DNA from: CAYFHQ01 sp964342805
Lineage (GTDB): Bacteria > Bacillota > Clostridia > Peptostreptococcales > Acidaminobacteraceae
Direction of reading: 5' to 3'
Length of the DNA: 64,000 nucleotides
Assembly: GCA_964342805.1 (NCBI GenBank)
Contig: CAYFHQ010000004.1
Span: 1-64,000, forward strand
Shown: positions 6,921 through 16,060 of the stretch, piece after piece
Layout of the letters: the number at the start of each line of letters is the position of its first letter
Numbering within the stretch: the first letter of the stretch is position 1
Notes under the pieces: generated by a model
What the model saw: only the letters and a program-made list of their open reading frames with translations
What the model was told of the DNA's origin: nothing
Databases searched by the model: none
Translations under genes and position numbers: made by a program

Positions 6921-8549
6921 ATGAAACTCAAAAACATATTTCATTGGAAAGTCATTTTTACACTCACCATGGTTTTAGTGGTCTTAAGCCTGGCCGGTTT
7001 TATCTATGGCCAACAAATGAAGTTACCATCGGAAGACTGGTCTCTAGGCATCCCCATTGACCAATATGAACTCAATACGGACTTCGACAGCCTAATTGGT
7101 CAAAACACCAAGGCTTTTGGGCTTCCGTCTGGGGAACTTGTTAATACATTTATCTTGGGACAAGATGCGGTTATCCGTAAGTTCAACGAAGACTTTACCT
7201 TAATGGGTGAGCTCACCGTGCCCCTGTCTGGAGTGGCAACCCAGATGAATGGGAAACATTCAGAGTCCACTCTGGAACTCACTGCCTTTGTACCGGAAAG
7301 TCAGACCCTGCACTTCATAACCTTGGACACTGCTACCATGGAGCTCATAAAAGAAGAAAACACTCCCGTTGAGGCCAAGAGCGTAAAACTGGCTGAAGAC
7401 CAAGCGGTTGTTGTTTATGAGGACCGGATAGAGCGCATTATAGACGGCCAAACTCAGGTCTTTGACATTTCCGCCACAGGCCGGATTGAACTGGCCAATG
7501 TCCTACAAACGGGGAGTGAAATCCTTGTTGCCACGGTTCAATTTGAACAGGCCAAGTACAAGATCTACGCTTCCACACTAACACCAGATGGCGAAGTCCA
7601 CACGGTTCACCTGGCCGATATCCCATCACGATCCACCATTGTTCCCATCAATATAGAAATGTCCAGCATTGGCGACGAACAAACCCTAGTGACTACCAGT
7701 AAAGACAACCGATTTGGTGTGAACTATGTCACCTACGCTACCCGCCAATCAGACGGAACCTATAAAGTGTCAGACTATGAAATATCCACTTACTTGGCGG
7801 TCCCCTACTTTGTTCAGAATGGTGACCAGGTCCAGTATCTTATGAATTTCTGGAATGCCAACCTGGGACGATCAGAGCTATCTAGAGGGTTTACGAGTTA
7901 TCAGAATCTCTACCTGATTGATCCTCTAGTGGGCCAGCCCAAACAGCTGACCATCTCCCAGACACCATCGATCAAGCCCAGCTATTTCAACAATGGAGAC
8001 TATGCCTACCTGGTCTACAATGAGCATAGGGAGGGGAAAAACACCGTGTATGTTTCCTCTAACAACCCCGCCCTCATTGACCGGTCGGTGTCCATAACAC
8101 CTGGGGTTGCAGCAGACGTTTTTTCTAGGACCCTAAGCGTCTACCCAGCCGTCTTGATGAGTGGCTTGGTGACATCCATGATCTCCATATTCTTTATTGC
8201 AGCCTTTGTCCTCCCTGTCATGATGTTCGCCATGAGATGGGCTGAGAACAACAAGCGATTTATTGCCATCATGAGCATTGTCCTCTACCTGGGTTCACAG
8301 ATTTTCTGGTACCACACCGTGGTCTTTAAGGGATTGGCCGAAAACGCAACCTTCCCTGCTTTTATTGGAAACACGACCACTGGCTGGATCTATTACGGCC
8401 TTCTGACAGCCCTCACCTTCTATTGCTTCTGGGACCGATACCAGAGACAGTCGAAAAAGAATGAGTACTTCCTCAAGAGTATAGGTGCCTTTGTTGTTAT
8501 GCACCTGCTGGCAACCATTTTCTTCTTCTTGCCCTACTCCATGATCTAA
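6921..8549 (+). CDS. Membrane protein of unknown function with large extracytoplasmic domain
   Basis: This 542-aa protein is not recognised. It has one N-terminal membrane segment (about 9-31), a roughly 370-residue exported region rich in beta-strand-like repeats (propeller-like in feel), and four hydrophobic segments in the last 160 residues. No enzyme motif was found. The chosen start is the ATG at 6921, behind an AGAGGGGG site; a longer reading from 6888 has no ribosome site. It is monocistronic, ends in its own terminator, and is transcribed against the fork between the sigB operon and gyrA. Homologues would be needed to suggest a role. Confidence 0.75.
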   Translation: MKLKNIFHWKVIFTLTMVLVVLSLAGFIYGQQMKLPSEDWSLGIPIDQYELNTDFDSLIGQNTKAFGLPSGELVNTFILGQDAVIRKFNEDFTLMGELTVPLSGVATQMNGKHSESTLELTAFVPESQTLHFITLDTATMELIKEENTPVEAKSVKLAEDQAVVVYEDRIERIIDGQTQVFDISATGRIELANVLQTGSEILVATVQFEQAKYKIYASTLTPDGEVHTVHLADIPSRSTIVPINIEMSSIGDEQTLVTTSKDNRFGVNYVTYATRQSDGTYKVSDYEISTYLAVPYFVQNGDQVQYLMNFWNANLGRSELSRGFTSYQNLYLIDPLVGQPKQLTISQTPSIKPSYFNNGDYAYLVYNEHREGKNTVYVSSNNPALIDRSVSITPGVAADVFSRTLSVYPAVLMSGLVTSMISIFFIAAFVLPVMMFAMRWAENNKRFIAIMSIVLYLGSQIFWYHTVVFKGLAENATFPAFIGNTTTGWIYYGLLTALTFYCFWDRYQRQSKKNEYFLKSIGAFVVMHLLATIFFFLPYSMI

Positions 8550-8552
8550 CAC

Positions 8553-8591
8553 AAAAAACCACTTGCCATAAGGCAGGTGGTTTTCTTTTTA
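8553..8591 (+). terminator. Terminator of the 6.9-kb membrane protein gene
   Basis: AAAACCACTTGCC and GGCAGGTGGTTTT form an approximately 10-bp stem (one U-G pair) around an ATAA loop, followed by TTTTCTTTTT. It lies three bases after the stop codon. Confidence 0.85.
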
Positions 8592-8696
8592 GGTTATTTT
8601 CAGTTTAATCCAGCATGGTAGCATGGTCCCTTATGAGGAATTCTGACCACAAGCACATAGACAGTCATACGTATTGCCCCTCACGGCCTTTTAGGC

Positions 8697-8731
8697 AAAA
8701 AAAGAGGAATCCAAAACAATGTCTGGATTCC
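8697..8731 (-). terminator. Terminator of the gyrB-gyrA operon
   Basis: The arms GGAATCCA (8706-8713) and TGGATTCC (8724-8731) pair perfectly. On the minus strand the stem is followed by TC and seven Ts. It lies about 85 bases past the gyrA stop. The rest of 8592-8814 shows no supported gene. Confidence 0.85.
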
Positions 8732-8814
8732 GTTTCGAACTTCAGAATCGAATATATTAAAGGGGGCTATATTGCTATAATCCCCATTTTTCTAGGGTTT
8801 AAACATGGAAAATA

Positions 8815-11325
8815 TTACTCTTCTGTGACAAGCATTTCTTCTGATTGCTCAACCGCTTGATCCTGCTCACTTGTCGGATTTTCTTCTCCATCTTCATCAT
8901 CAAGATCTTTTTCTGCAATCTTGGCCATGGCCACCAGGACATCATCATCCTTGGTCTTCATGAGGGTAACACCTGAAGTTGAACGACCCATGGTTGAAAT
9001 ATCGTCTACCATTAGTCGGATCAGAACACCGTAGGAGTTAATCAACATGATTTCATCACCTGGCTCAACAATGCGGGCACCAATCAAGTTGCCTGTCTTG
9101 CTGGAGATATTGTAAGTCTTAATGCCCTTACCACCACGGGTTTGTGTCCGGTACTCATCTAGGTTGGTCTGCTTACCATAGCCATTTTCGCTGACTACAA
9201 GAAGCTTGGCACCTTCAACTACACGAACCATGGACACAACGCTGTCCCCATGCTCCAGTAGGATACCACGAACACCAGTGGCAAGTCGTCCCATTTCCCG
9301 TACGTCGGTTTCCTGGAAGCGAATAGCCTTACCCATTTCCGTAATGATCATCAATTCGTCAGCCCCATCGGATACGCGAACTGAAATCAGTTCATCCCCT
9401 TCGTTCAGGTTGATGGCAATCAGACCCGTTTTACGGTTGGTGTCATACTTCTGAAGGGCTGTCTTCTTGATCGTACCATTCTTCGTCGTAAAGACCAGGT
9501 TACCTGCCGAGAAGTCCTTGATCGGAATCATGGACGTAACAGACTCGTCTTGGTCCAGCTGAACAAGGTTGACCACATTGGTTCCCTTGGCCGTACGACC
9601 AGCCTCTGGGATCTCATAGGCCTTCATCCGGTAGACCTTGCCGAAGTTGGTGAAGATCAGCAAGTAATCATGGGTTGAGGTCGTGTAGATTTGCTCAACA
9701 AAGTCTTCTTCACGGGTGGTCATACCCTGCTTACCCCGGCCACCTCGGCGCTGGGCTGAGTACTCACTCACAGAAACACGTTTGATATAGCCGTTGTGAG
9801 TCAACGTAACCACAACTTCTTCTTCATCAATCATGTCCTCGATATTGATTTCATCCATGGAGAAGGAAATCTTCGTACGACGGTCGTCGCCATACTTTTC
9901 CTTAATCCGGATCAGGTCTTCCTTGATCACTTCTAGGAGCAGCTTTTCGTCTGCCAGAATGGCCTGTAGCTCTTCAATAACAGCAGTGACCTGCTTGTAC
10001 TCTTCTTCAATTTTGTCTCGTTCTAGGCCAGTTAGACGCTGGAGACGCATATCTAGGATGGCCTGAGCCTGAACATCGGAGAAACCGAAGCGCTCCATGA
10101 GGCGTTCCTTGGCCACAGCACCATTGGAAGAAGCACGAATGATCTTAATAACTTCGTCAATGTTGTCAATGGCAATACGGAAGCCTTCCAAAATGTGCTG
10201 GCGACGTAGGGCCTTGTCCAGGTCGAACTGGACCCGGCGGGTTTCCACTTCTTTTTGGTGGTTGATATAGTGGGTCAGAATCTGGTGTAGGTTCAAGACC
10301 TTTGGCTGATTGTCCACCAGGGCAATCATGATAATGGAGAAGGTCACCTGCATTTGCGAATGCTTGTAAAGCTTGTTGAGGACCACGTTAGGATTGGCGT
10401 CCTTGCGGAGTTCAATCACAACCCGGATTCCCTTACGGTCTGACTCGTCCCGAAGGTCGGTAATGCCGTCAATTTTTTTGTTGCGAACCAGGTCAGCAAT
10501 ACCCTCAATCATTTTCGATTTATTCACCTGGTAAGGGACCTCATTGATAATGATGGCCATTTTACCAGGGCGGATTTCTTCAATTTCTGTTTTTGAGCGA
10601 ACCAGAACCCGGCCACGGCCTGTTCTATAGGCTTGCTTGATCATTTCCATACCCATGATTTCCGCACCTGTTGGGAAGTCAGGGCCATGGATGATTTCAA
10701 TCAAGTCTTCAACGTCCGTTTCTGGGTCATCGATCATTTTAATGGTACCGTCAATAACCTCATTAAGGTTATGTGGCGGTATAGACGTGGCAAGGCCAAC
10801 GGCAATACCATTGGACCCGTTCACTAAAAGGTTGGGGAATCGGGATGGCAGAACCGTAGGTTCTTTTTCCGTCTCGTCAAAGTTGACGGTGAAATCAACC
10901 GTGTTCTTGTCAATGTCCTTGAGGAGTTCATTGGTCAGCTTGGTCATACGGGCTTCCGTATAACGCATGGCTGCTGCGCCGTCGCCATCTATGGAACCAA
11001 AGTTCCCGTGGCCATCCACAAGCATATAGCGGATGGAGAAGTCCTGTGCCATACGTACCATGGCGTTGTAAACGGAAGAGTCACCGTGGGGGTGATACTT
11101 ACCCAGTACTTCACCGACAATACGGGCAGACTTTCTGTGCTGCTTTTCAGACGTGAAGCCCAGACCGTGCATAGCGTATAGGATCCGTCTATGTACTGGC
11201 TTGAGACCATCTCTGACATCTGGAAGCGCCCGGCTCACGATTACACTCATGGCGTAATCAATATATGATTTTTTCATTTCATCCCGAATATCAATATTCA
11301 AGATTTTATCGTTTGTCTGTGTCAT
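8815..11325 (-). CDS. gyrA: DNA gyrase subunit A
   Basis: GyrA (836 aa) is the DNA-breaking and wrapping subunit of gyrase, which introduces negative supercoils ahead of forks. The catalytic tyrosine is Tyr122 in AAMRYTEAR. The C-terminal GyrA box QRRGGRG, which marks gyrase rather than ParC, is present near residue 530. The tail is strongly acidic. It lies 12 bp after gyrB with an AGAGGTG ribosome site. In the quinolone-determining region the residues are Ser83 and Asn87 by E. coli numbering, where Asp or Glu is usual at 87 (see findings). Confidence 0.98.
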   Translation of the reverse strand: MTQTNDKILNIDIRDEMKKSYIDYAMSVIVSRALPDVRDGLKPVHRRILYAMHGLGFTSEKQHRKSARIVGEVLGKYHPHGDSSVYNAMVRMAQDFSIRYMLVDGHGNFGSIDGDGAAAMRYTEARMTKLTNELLKDIDKNTVDFTVNFDETEKEPTVLPSRFPNLLVNGSNGIAVGLATSIPPHNLNEVIDGTIKMIDDPETDVEDLIEIIHGPDFPTGAEIMGMEMIKQAYRTGRGRVLVRSKTEIEEIRPGKMAIIINEVPYQVNKSKMIEGIADLVRNKKIDGITDLRDESDRKGIRVVIELRKDANPNVVLNKLYKHSQMQVTFSIIMIALVDNQPKVLNLHQILTHYINHQKEVETRRVQFDLDKALRRQHILEGFRIAIDNIDEVIKIIRASSNGAVAKERLMERFGFSDVQAQAILDMRLQRLTGLERDKIEEEYKQVTAVIEELQAILADEKLLLEVIKEDLIRIKEKYGDDRRTKISFSMDEINIEDMIDEEEVVVTLTHNGYIKRVSVSEYSAQRRGGRGKQGMTTREEDFVEQIYTTSTHDYLLIFTNFGKVYRMKAYEIPEAGRTAKGTNVVNLVQLDQDESVTSMIPIKDFSAGNLVFTTKNGTIKKTALQKYDTNRKTGLIAINLNEGDELISVRVSDGADELMIITEMGKAIRFQETDVREMGRLATGVRGILLEHGDSVVSMVRVVEGAKLLVVSENGYGKQTNLDEYRTQTRGGKGIKTYNISSKTGNLIGARIVEPGDEIMLINSYGVLIRLMVDDISTMGRSTSGVTLMKTKDDDVLVAMAKIAEKDLDDEDGEENPTSEQDQAVEQSEEMLVTEE

Positions 11326-11337
11326 CTAGTCGCACCT

Positions 11338-13254
11338 CTATATGTCAAGATTGGTCACGTCTTTGGCAAATCGTTCGATAAACTCACGACGTGGCTCGAC
11401 TTTTTCACCCATTAGGGTGGTGAAGATTAGGTCCGCTTCCACCGCATCTTCAATATTTACTTTGATCATTGTACGGTGTTCAGGGTCCATAGTAGTGTCC
11501 CACAGCTGCTCAGGATTCATCTCCCCAAGACCCTTGTATCGCTGGATCTGTGGTACTGGAGAACGGCCAATCTGCTCCATGAGTGCATTGAGCTCAGCAT
11601 CTGAATAGGTATAGTATTCCTTGTTCTTCTGCTTGACCTTATAGAGCGGTGGCTGGGCAATGTATATGTGTCCATGCTCAATGAGGGGACGCATATGACG
11701 GAAGAAGAAGGTCAATAGTAGGGTACGAATGTGGGCGCCATCGACATCGGCATCGGTCATGATAACGATCTTGTGGTAGCGCAGGTTGTCCAGGTCAAAA
11801 TCCTCGCCAATACCGCATCCAAAGGCAGTGATCATGGCTCTGATTTCACCGGAGTTGAGCATTTTACCCATGTTGGCCTTTTCAACGTTGAGGATCTTAC
11901 CCCGCAGAGGCAAAATGGCCTGGGTGTTTCGGTCTCGACCCTGCTTGGCTGAACCGCCAGCCGAGTCCCCTTCGACAATGTAAACTTCACAGTTCTCTGG
12001 GTTTCTGTCAGAGCAGTCTGCAAGTTTTCCTGGAAGGGCCATGCCGTCTAGAACACCCTTACGTCGGGTCAGTTCTCGGGCCTTTCTAGCCGCTTCACGG
12101 GCCTTAGCAGCCCGCTGGCACTTGTCTAGAATGATCTTGGCCTGGGAAGGATTTTCCTCAAGGAAAGTAGCAATGAGGTCTGCAGTTACAGACTCAACGA
12201 TCCCCCGCATTTCGCTGTTGCCCAGCTTGGTCTTGGTCTGACCTTCAAACTGAGGTTCTGTCAGCTTAACGGAAATGATGGCCGTTAGGCCTTCACGGAT
12301 GTCGTCACCAGTTAGGTTGCTGTCCTTTTCCTTGAGTATGCCTTTTTTACGGGCATAGTCGTTCACAACCCGCGTCAGGGCACTTCTAAAACCAGAAAGG
12401 TGGGTACCCCCCTCGTGGGTGTTGATGTTATTGGCAAAAGTAAAGACGTTGTCAGAATAGCCATCGGTATACTGCATGGCGATTTCAACGGTATTTACTT
12501 CAGATTCTGTTTCACAATAGATAACATCTTGGTGGATGGATGTCCGGTTTTTGTTTAGGAAAGTAACAAATTCCTGGATTCCGCCCTCGTAGTGGAAGAT
12601 GTTCTCTTGTTCTTGTTCTGGACGTTCGTCTCTTAGGGTAATGCGAACACCCTTGTTCAGGAAGGCCAACTCGCGGAGTCGGTGTTCCAGAGTGGCATAA
12701 TCATAGACCAGCTCGTCAAAAATATCTGGGTCTGGTTTAAAGGTCGTTCTTGACCCTGTCTTTTCAGCGTCTCCAACCACCTTTAGGGGGGTTACAGTCT
12801 TGCCCCGTTCAAACTCGATCAGGTGCTTTTTACCTGCTCTGTTGACTTCAACTACTAGGTACTCAGAGAGGGCATTTACGACCGATGCGCCTACGCCGTG
12901 TAGACCACCGGAAACCTTGTAACCGCCGCCGCCGAACTTACCCCCAGCGTGGAGAACCGTATGAATAACTTCCACTGCCGGAATCCCCATTTTGGAATGG
13001 GTGTCCGTTGGCATACCTCGACCGTCATCTTGAACACTGATGATGTCGCCATCACCAATAATAACTTCGATATTTGTACAGTGTCCTGCCAAAGCCTCAT
13101 CGATACTGTTGTCAACAATCTCGTATACAAGGTGGTGCAAGCCACGTAAGCTGGTTGAACCGATATACATGCCTGGTCGTTTACGTACAGCTTCTAGACC
13201 TTCTAGAACCTGTATCTGTTCGGCATTATATTCGTTCTGAATTTGATCCGTCAC
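11338..13254 (-). CDS. gyrB: DNA gyrase subunit B
   Basis: GyrB (638 aa) supplies ATPase energy and the TOPRIM metal site for gyrase. The GHKL ATPase motifs EIVDNSIDEA and HGVGASVVNALS are near the N-terminus. The TOPRIM motifs EGDSAGG and DADVDGAH come later, with the conserved PLYK. The start is a GTG at 13254, chosen because AGGAGG lies 6 bases upstream. The coding start overlaps the end of recF by 29 bp, and gyrA follows 12 bp later, so recF, gyrB and gyrA are probably co-transcribed. Confidence 0.98.
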   Translation of the reverse strand: MTDQIQNEYNAEQIQVLEGLEAVRKRPGMYIGSTSLRGLHHLVYEIVDNSIDEALAGHCTNIEVIIGDGDIISVQDDGRGMPTDTHSKMGIPAVEVIHTVLHAGGKFGGGGYKVSGGLHGVGASVVNALSEYLVVEVNRAGKKHLIEFERGKTVTPLKVVGDAEKTGSRTTFKPDPDIFDELVYDYATLEHRLRELAFLNKGVRITLRDERPEQEQENIFHYEGGIQEFVTFLNKNRTSIHQDVIYCETESEVNTVEIAMQYTDGYSDNVFTFANNINTHEGGTHLSGFRSALTRVVNDYARKKGILKEKDSNLTGDDIREGLTAIISVKLTEPQFEGQTKTKLGNSEMRGIVESVTADLIATFLEENPSQAKIILDKCQRAAKAREAARKARELTRRKGVLDGMALPGKLADCSDRNPENCEVYIVEGDSAGGSAKQGRDRNTQAILPLRGKILNVEKANMGKMLNSGEIRAMITAFGCGIGEDFDLDNLRYHKIVIMTDADVDGAHIRTLLLTFFFRHMRPLIEHGHIYIAQPPLYKVKQKNKEYYTYSDAELNALMEQIGRSPVPQIQRYKGLGEMNPEQLWDTTMDPEHRTMIKVNIEDAVEADLIFTTLMGEKVEPRREFIERFAKDVTNLDI

Positions 13255-14383
13255 GCGTTACCTCCTGACCGTCCGAATGAATGACCCTTCCCTCATGGAT
13301 ACGAAAGACCTTCGCACGGTTGATATAGTTTGGTTCAATGGTATCTAAATCCGTAATGGTGATGATGGTCTGAACATTTTTAATGCTTTGTATTAAGTCG
13401 TTTTGCCGATTGCTATCCAGCTCAGACATGACGTCATCCAATAAAAGAACCGGGTACTCCCCGATTTCCTCATGGATGATTTCGATTTCAGACAATCGTA
13501 AAGACAGCGCAGCTGTGCGCTGTTGTCCTTGGGATCCATATGATCGAATATCCACTCCATTAACAAAAAGGCCCAGATCATCTCGATGTGGCCCAGATGC
13601 GGTAAAACCCCGTTGGATATCCTGTTCCGTTCGTGCCCGTAGACGTGTTTCAAACGCCATGTATATTGTATCATAATCGGCGGGAAATTGGACGTTTATA
13701 TTGGGTTGATAAGTCAATGTAAACGTTTCTTTTTCAGCGGTTATACCACTGTGGATCCGTCCGCTGATCACAGCCAATCTTTCAATGAATTTTTGACGCA
13801 AAATCACGAGATCTGTGCCTGCCTTTAGGAGTTGGTCATCCCAGATGGGTAGCATGGACCGCATCTCCTTTTTATAGGGGATTTGCTTGAGCAACTCATT
13901 GCGCTGACGGAGGATTTTTACATACTCAATTAAAGCCCCCTTGTACTTGGGGCTGATATGAGACAATTCCCTGTCGATAAACTTTCGCCGTTCTGCTGGC
14001 CCTTCTTTGATCAGGCGAAGGTCCTCGGGAGAAAACACCACAACGTTGACGGTGCCCAGGAGGTCCATCCGTCGCTGGAGGGTTCCCCCATTGACCTTGA
14101 TCTCCTTGTCCCCCTTTTCATTGACCCGAAAATCAATGGTCACAGGCCCATACTGCTTTTGGGCCTCGATGCGCACTTGACCTTGTTTTTGGCCCATCCG
14201 CACCAATTCCTTGTCCTTGGATGTCCGAAAGGAGTTACCAAATCCCGCGATGTAAATACTCTCTAGGAGATTGGTCTTCCCCTGGGCGTTGTTGCCAACG
14301 AAAATATTCAGTTGGGGGTCCAGCTCAACGTCCAGCTGGTCATAGTTCCGGTATTGATGCAATCGGATTTTGTCGATGTACAT
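13226..14383 (-). CDS. recF: DNA replication and repair protein RecF
   Basis: RecF (385 aa) is an SMC-like ATPase that loads RecA at gapped DNA with RecO and RecR (recR is at 40.6 kb). Walker A is GNNAQGKT (30-37). The ABC-type signature region SGPHRDDL and the Walker B LLLDDVMSELD are present. It lies 8 bp after yaaA and overlaps gyrB by 29 bp, the canonical dnaN-yaaA-recF-gyrB order. Length is normal. Confidence 0.97.
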   Translation of the reverse strand: MYIDKIRLHQYRNYDQLDVELDPQLNIFVGNNAQGKTNLLESIYIAGFGNSFRTSKDKELVRMGQKQGQVRIEAQKQYGPVTIDFRVNEKGDKEIKVNGGTLQRRMDLLGTVNVVVFSPEDLRLIKEGPAERRKFIDRELSHISPKYKGALIEYVKILRQRNELLKQIPYKKEMRSMLPIWDDQLLKAGTDLVILRQKFIERLAVISGRIHSGITAEKETFTLTYQPNINVQFPADYDTIYMAFETRLRARTEQDIQRGFTASGPHRDDLGLFVNGVDIRSYGSQGQQRTAALSLRLSEIEIIHEEIGEYPVLLLDDVMSELDSNRQNDLIQSIKNVQTIITITDLDTIEPNYINRAKVFRIHEGRVIHSDGQEVTRDGSNSERI

Positions 14384-14391
14384 GGCCGCCT

Positions 14392-14637
14392 CTACGCTTC
14401 TTCACTCACCACTTTGATTGGGATCATTTCTGTGATATTTCCCTCTTCGTCAGGGATAAAGACTTCCACCTGGTCGCCCTCTCTGATTTTTTTGCCTCTC
14501 ATGGTGCATATTTCGCCGTTTACCTGCACTAAGCCCTCTTGGATGAATAGTTTAGCCACCCCACCTGAATCGACGATCTGAGCGATTTTTAGGAGCTGGT
14601 CTAGCTTGATAAACTCTCCCTTGATTTCAATGTTCAT
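14392..14637 (-). CDS. yaaA: S4-domain RNA-binding protein YaaA
   Basis: This small 81-aa S4-domain protein resembles the YaaA/RlbA family always found between dnaN and recF in Firmicutes. It contains the S4 core F-I-K-L-D-Q-L-L-K through a glycine-rich V-N-G-E turn. The family probably binds RNA or the ribosome; the exact role is unsettled. GAGGAGG precedes the ATG. This is not the same protein as E. coli YaaA. Confidence 0.9.
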   Translation of the reverse strand: MNIEIKGEFIKLDQLLKIAQIVDSGGVAKLFIQEGLVQVNGEICTMRGKKIREGDQVEVFIPDEEGNITEMIPIKVVSEEA

Positions 14638-14663
14638 ACTGTTGCCTCCTCTATGTACAGATT

Positions 14664-14689
14664 GAGTCCCCGGAAAACTCCGAGGACTC
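14664..14689 (-). other. Stable hairpin between dnaN and yaaA without a U-tract
   Basis: GAGTCC (14664-14669) pairs with GGACTC (14684-14689), and CGGA/TCCG extends the stem around an AAAC loop, with one C-A mismatch. No T-run follows on either strand. A processing site or partial attenuator is more likely than a full terminator. Confidence 0.5.
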
Positions 14690-14699
14690 AGTAAATGTC

Positions 14700-15812
14700 T
14701 TATGATACGTTTGCAATTCGTACAGGTGTAACAATGTAAATATAGTTGTCTTGGTCAGCTGGTGAAATGACACATGGGCTAACTGAACTGGTTAGCTTCA
14801 CTTCCACTTCCTCAGCGTCGATTACTTTGAGGGCGTCAGTCAGGTACTTCGGATTAAACCCAATTTCTAGATTTTCACCGCTGAGCTTGATGGCCACCTC
14901 TTCAATGACACTTCCCATTTCCGTGTTGGATGTAATGGACATGACATGGTCCCTGATGGTGAGCTTAATGGAGTTGTTCTTTCCTTCTCTGGCCATCAGA
15001 CTTGCCCGTTCAATACCTGCCAGTAGTTCATTGGTGGATACCCGAAGGACCGACTTGAACTCTTTAGGCTGGATCATTTCATATTGTATGTACTCACCTT
15101 CAAGAATTCGTGAAACAACCCGGATGTCTTCAATGGTGAATAGGATATGTTTTTCCGTAAAGGCCACGTCGATGGTCTCGTCTCCATCATAGCTGCCTAG
15201 TATTCGGTTGATTTCTGCCAGGGTTTTTCCTGGAATGACCGCTTGGTTGACGCTGGTGGATTCTAAGGTTGCCTTTCGAATGGCTAAACGATAGCCATCA
15301 ATGGAAACCATGGTTAAACCACTTTCTTCAACTTTGACCAGTGACCCCGTCAAGATAGGCTTGGAGTCATTTTGGCTAATGGCGAAAATGGTCTGCTTGA
15401 TCATGTTTTTGAGTAGGTCTTGTGGGATTGCATAAGTATTCATCGCTTCCACTTCAGGGAGTTCTGGAAACTCAGCTGCAGGTTGACCCAGAACGCTAAA
15501 GTCTGAACGCTCACACAAAACACGAACATTCATGTTCTCATCCACTTCGATTGTTATGTTGGCGTTTGGTAATTTTCGAATGATCTCCCCAAAGAGTTTA
15601 GAGGACACAACAATGCTACCTTCCGTTTGGATCTCAGCAGGAATGGTTGTTTCAATTCCAATACTTAAATCATTACCGGTTAATCTCAGTTGCCCATCAG
15701 TGGCTTCTAAAAGAATTCCTTTCAAAATAGGAAGTGTTGTTTTTGATGAAACAGCTTTTTGAACAATGTTGATGGCACTGGACAAATCATGCTGGCTGCA
15801 GTTCAGTTTCAT
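14700..15812 (-). CDS. dnaN: DNA polymerase III beta subunit (sliding clamp)
   Basis: DnaN (370 aa) forms the ring-shaped dimer that tethers polymerase III to DNA. The sequence shows the three-fold clamp layout, starting MKLNCSQHDL and ending with YIYIVTPVRI, a typical C-terminal strand and tail. AGGAGG lies 8 bases before the ATG. It is separated from dnaA by 248 bp that contain DnaA boxes, and is followed by a stable hairpin before yaaA. Confidence 0.97.
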   Translation of the reverse strand: MKLNCSQHDLSSAINIVQKAVSSKTTLPILKGILLEATDGQLRLTGNDLSIGIETTIPAEIQTEGSIVVSSKLFGEIIRKLPNANITIEVDENMNVRVLCERSDFSVLGQPAAEFPELPEVEAMNTYAIPQDLLKNMIKQTIFAISQNDSKPILTGSLVKVEESGLTMVSIDGYRLAIRKATLESTSVNQAVIPGKTLAEINRILGSYDGDETIDVAFTEKHILFTIEDIRVVSRILEGEYIQYEMIQPKEFKSVLRVSTNELLAGIERASLMAREGKNNSIKLTIRDHVMSITSNTEMGSVIEEVAIKLSGENLEIGFNPKYLTDALKVIDAEEVEVKLTSSVSPCVISPADQDNYIYIVTPVRIANVS

Positions 15813-16060
15813 GTGGAAAACCTCCTGTCATCACGCAGGTGATGGATGTTATTTAGATAGTAATATTAATACAGTCATAGTAATAGGGCCTGTGAATTTG
15901 TGTAAAAGCAGGTCAAGGCAAGTAAGGGCAGTGGAAGCGGGTGTGAATCATTTGTGGATGACTGGGTGATTGATGGCCCCTTTATCCACAAGGTGATGAC
16001 CCCATGATTCCAGTAAACTTACCCACAGTTTTCATTATGTTATTCACAGGAAAATGTGGA
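15813..16060. other. Downstream DnaA-box cluster, second part of oriC
   Basis: The dnaA-dnaN gap holds a perfect DnaA box TTATCCACA (15982-15990), TTATTCACA (16040-16048), and one-mismatch boxes at about 15953 (TGTGGATGA), 16019 (TTACCCACA) and 16055 (TGTGGATTA). With the larger cluster upstream of dnaA this gives the bipartite origin layout known from Bacillus subtilis. A dnaN promoter probably also lies here, but no convincing hexamer pair was found. Confidence 0.75.
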
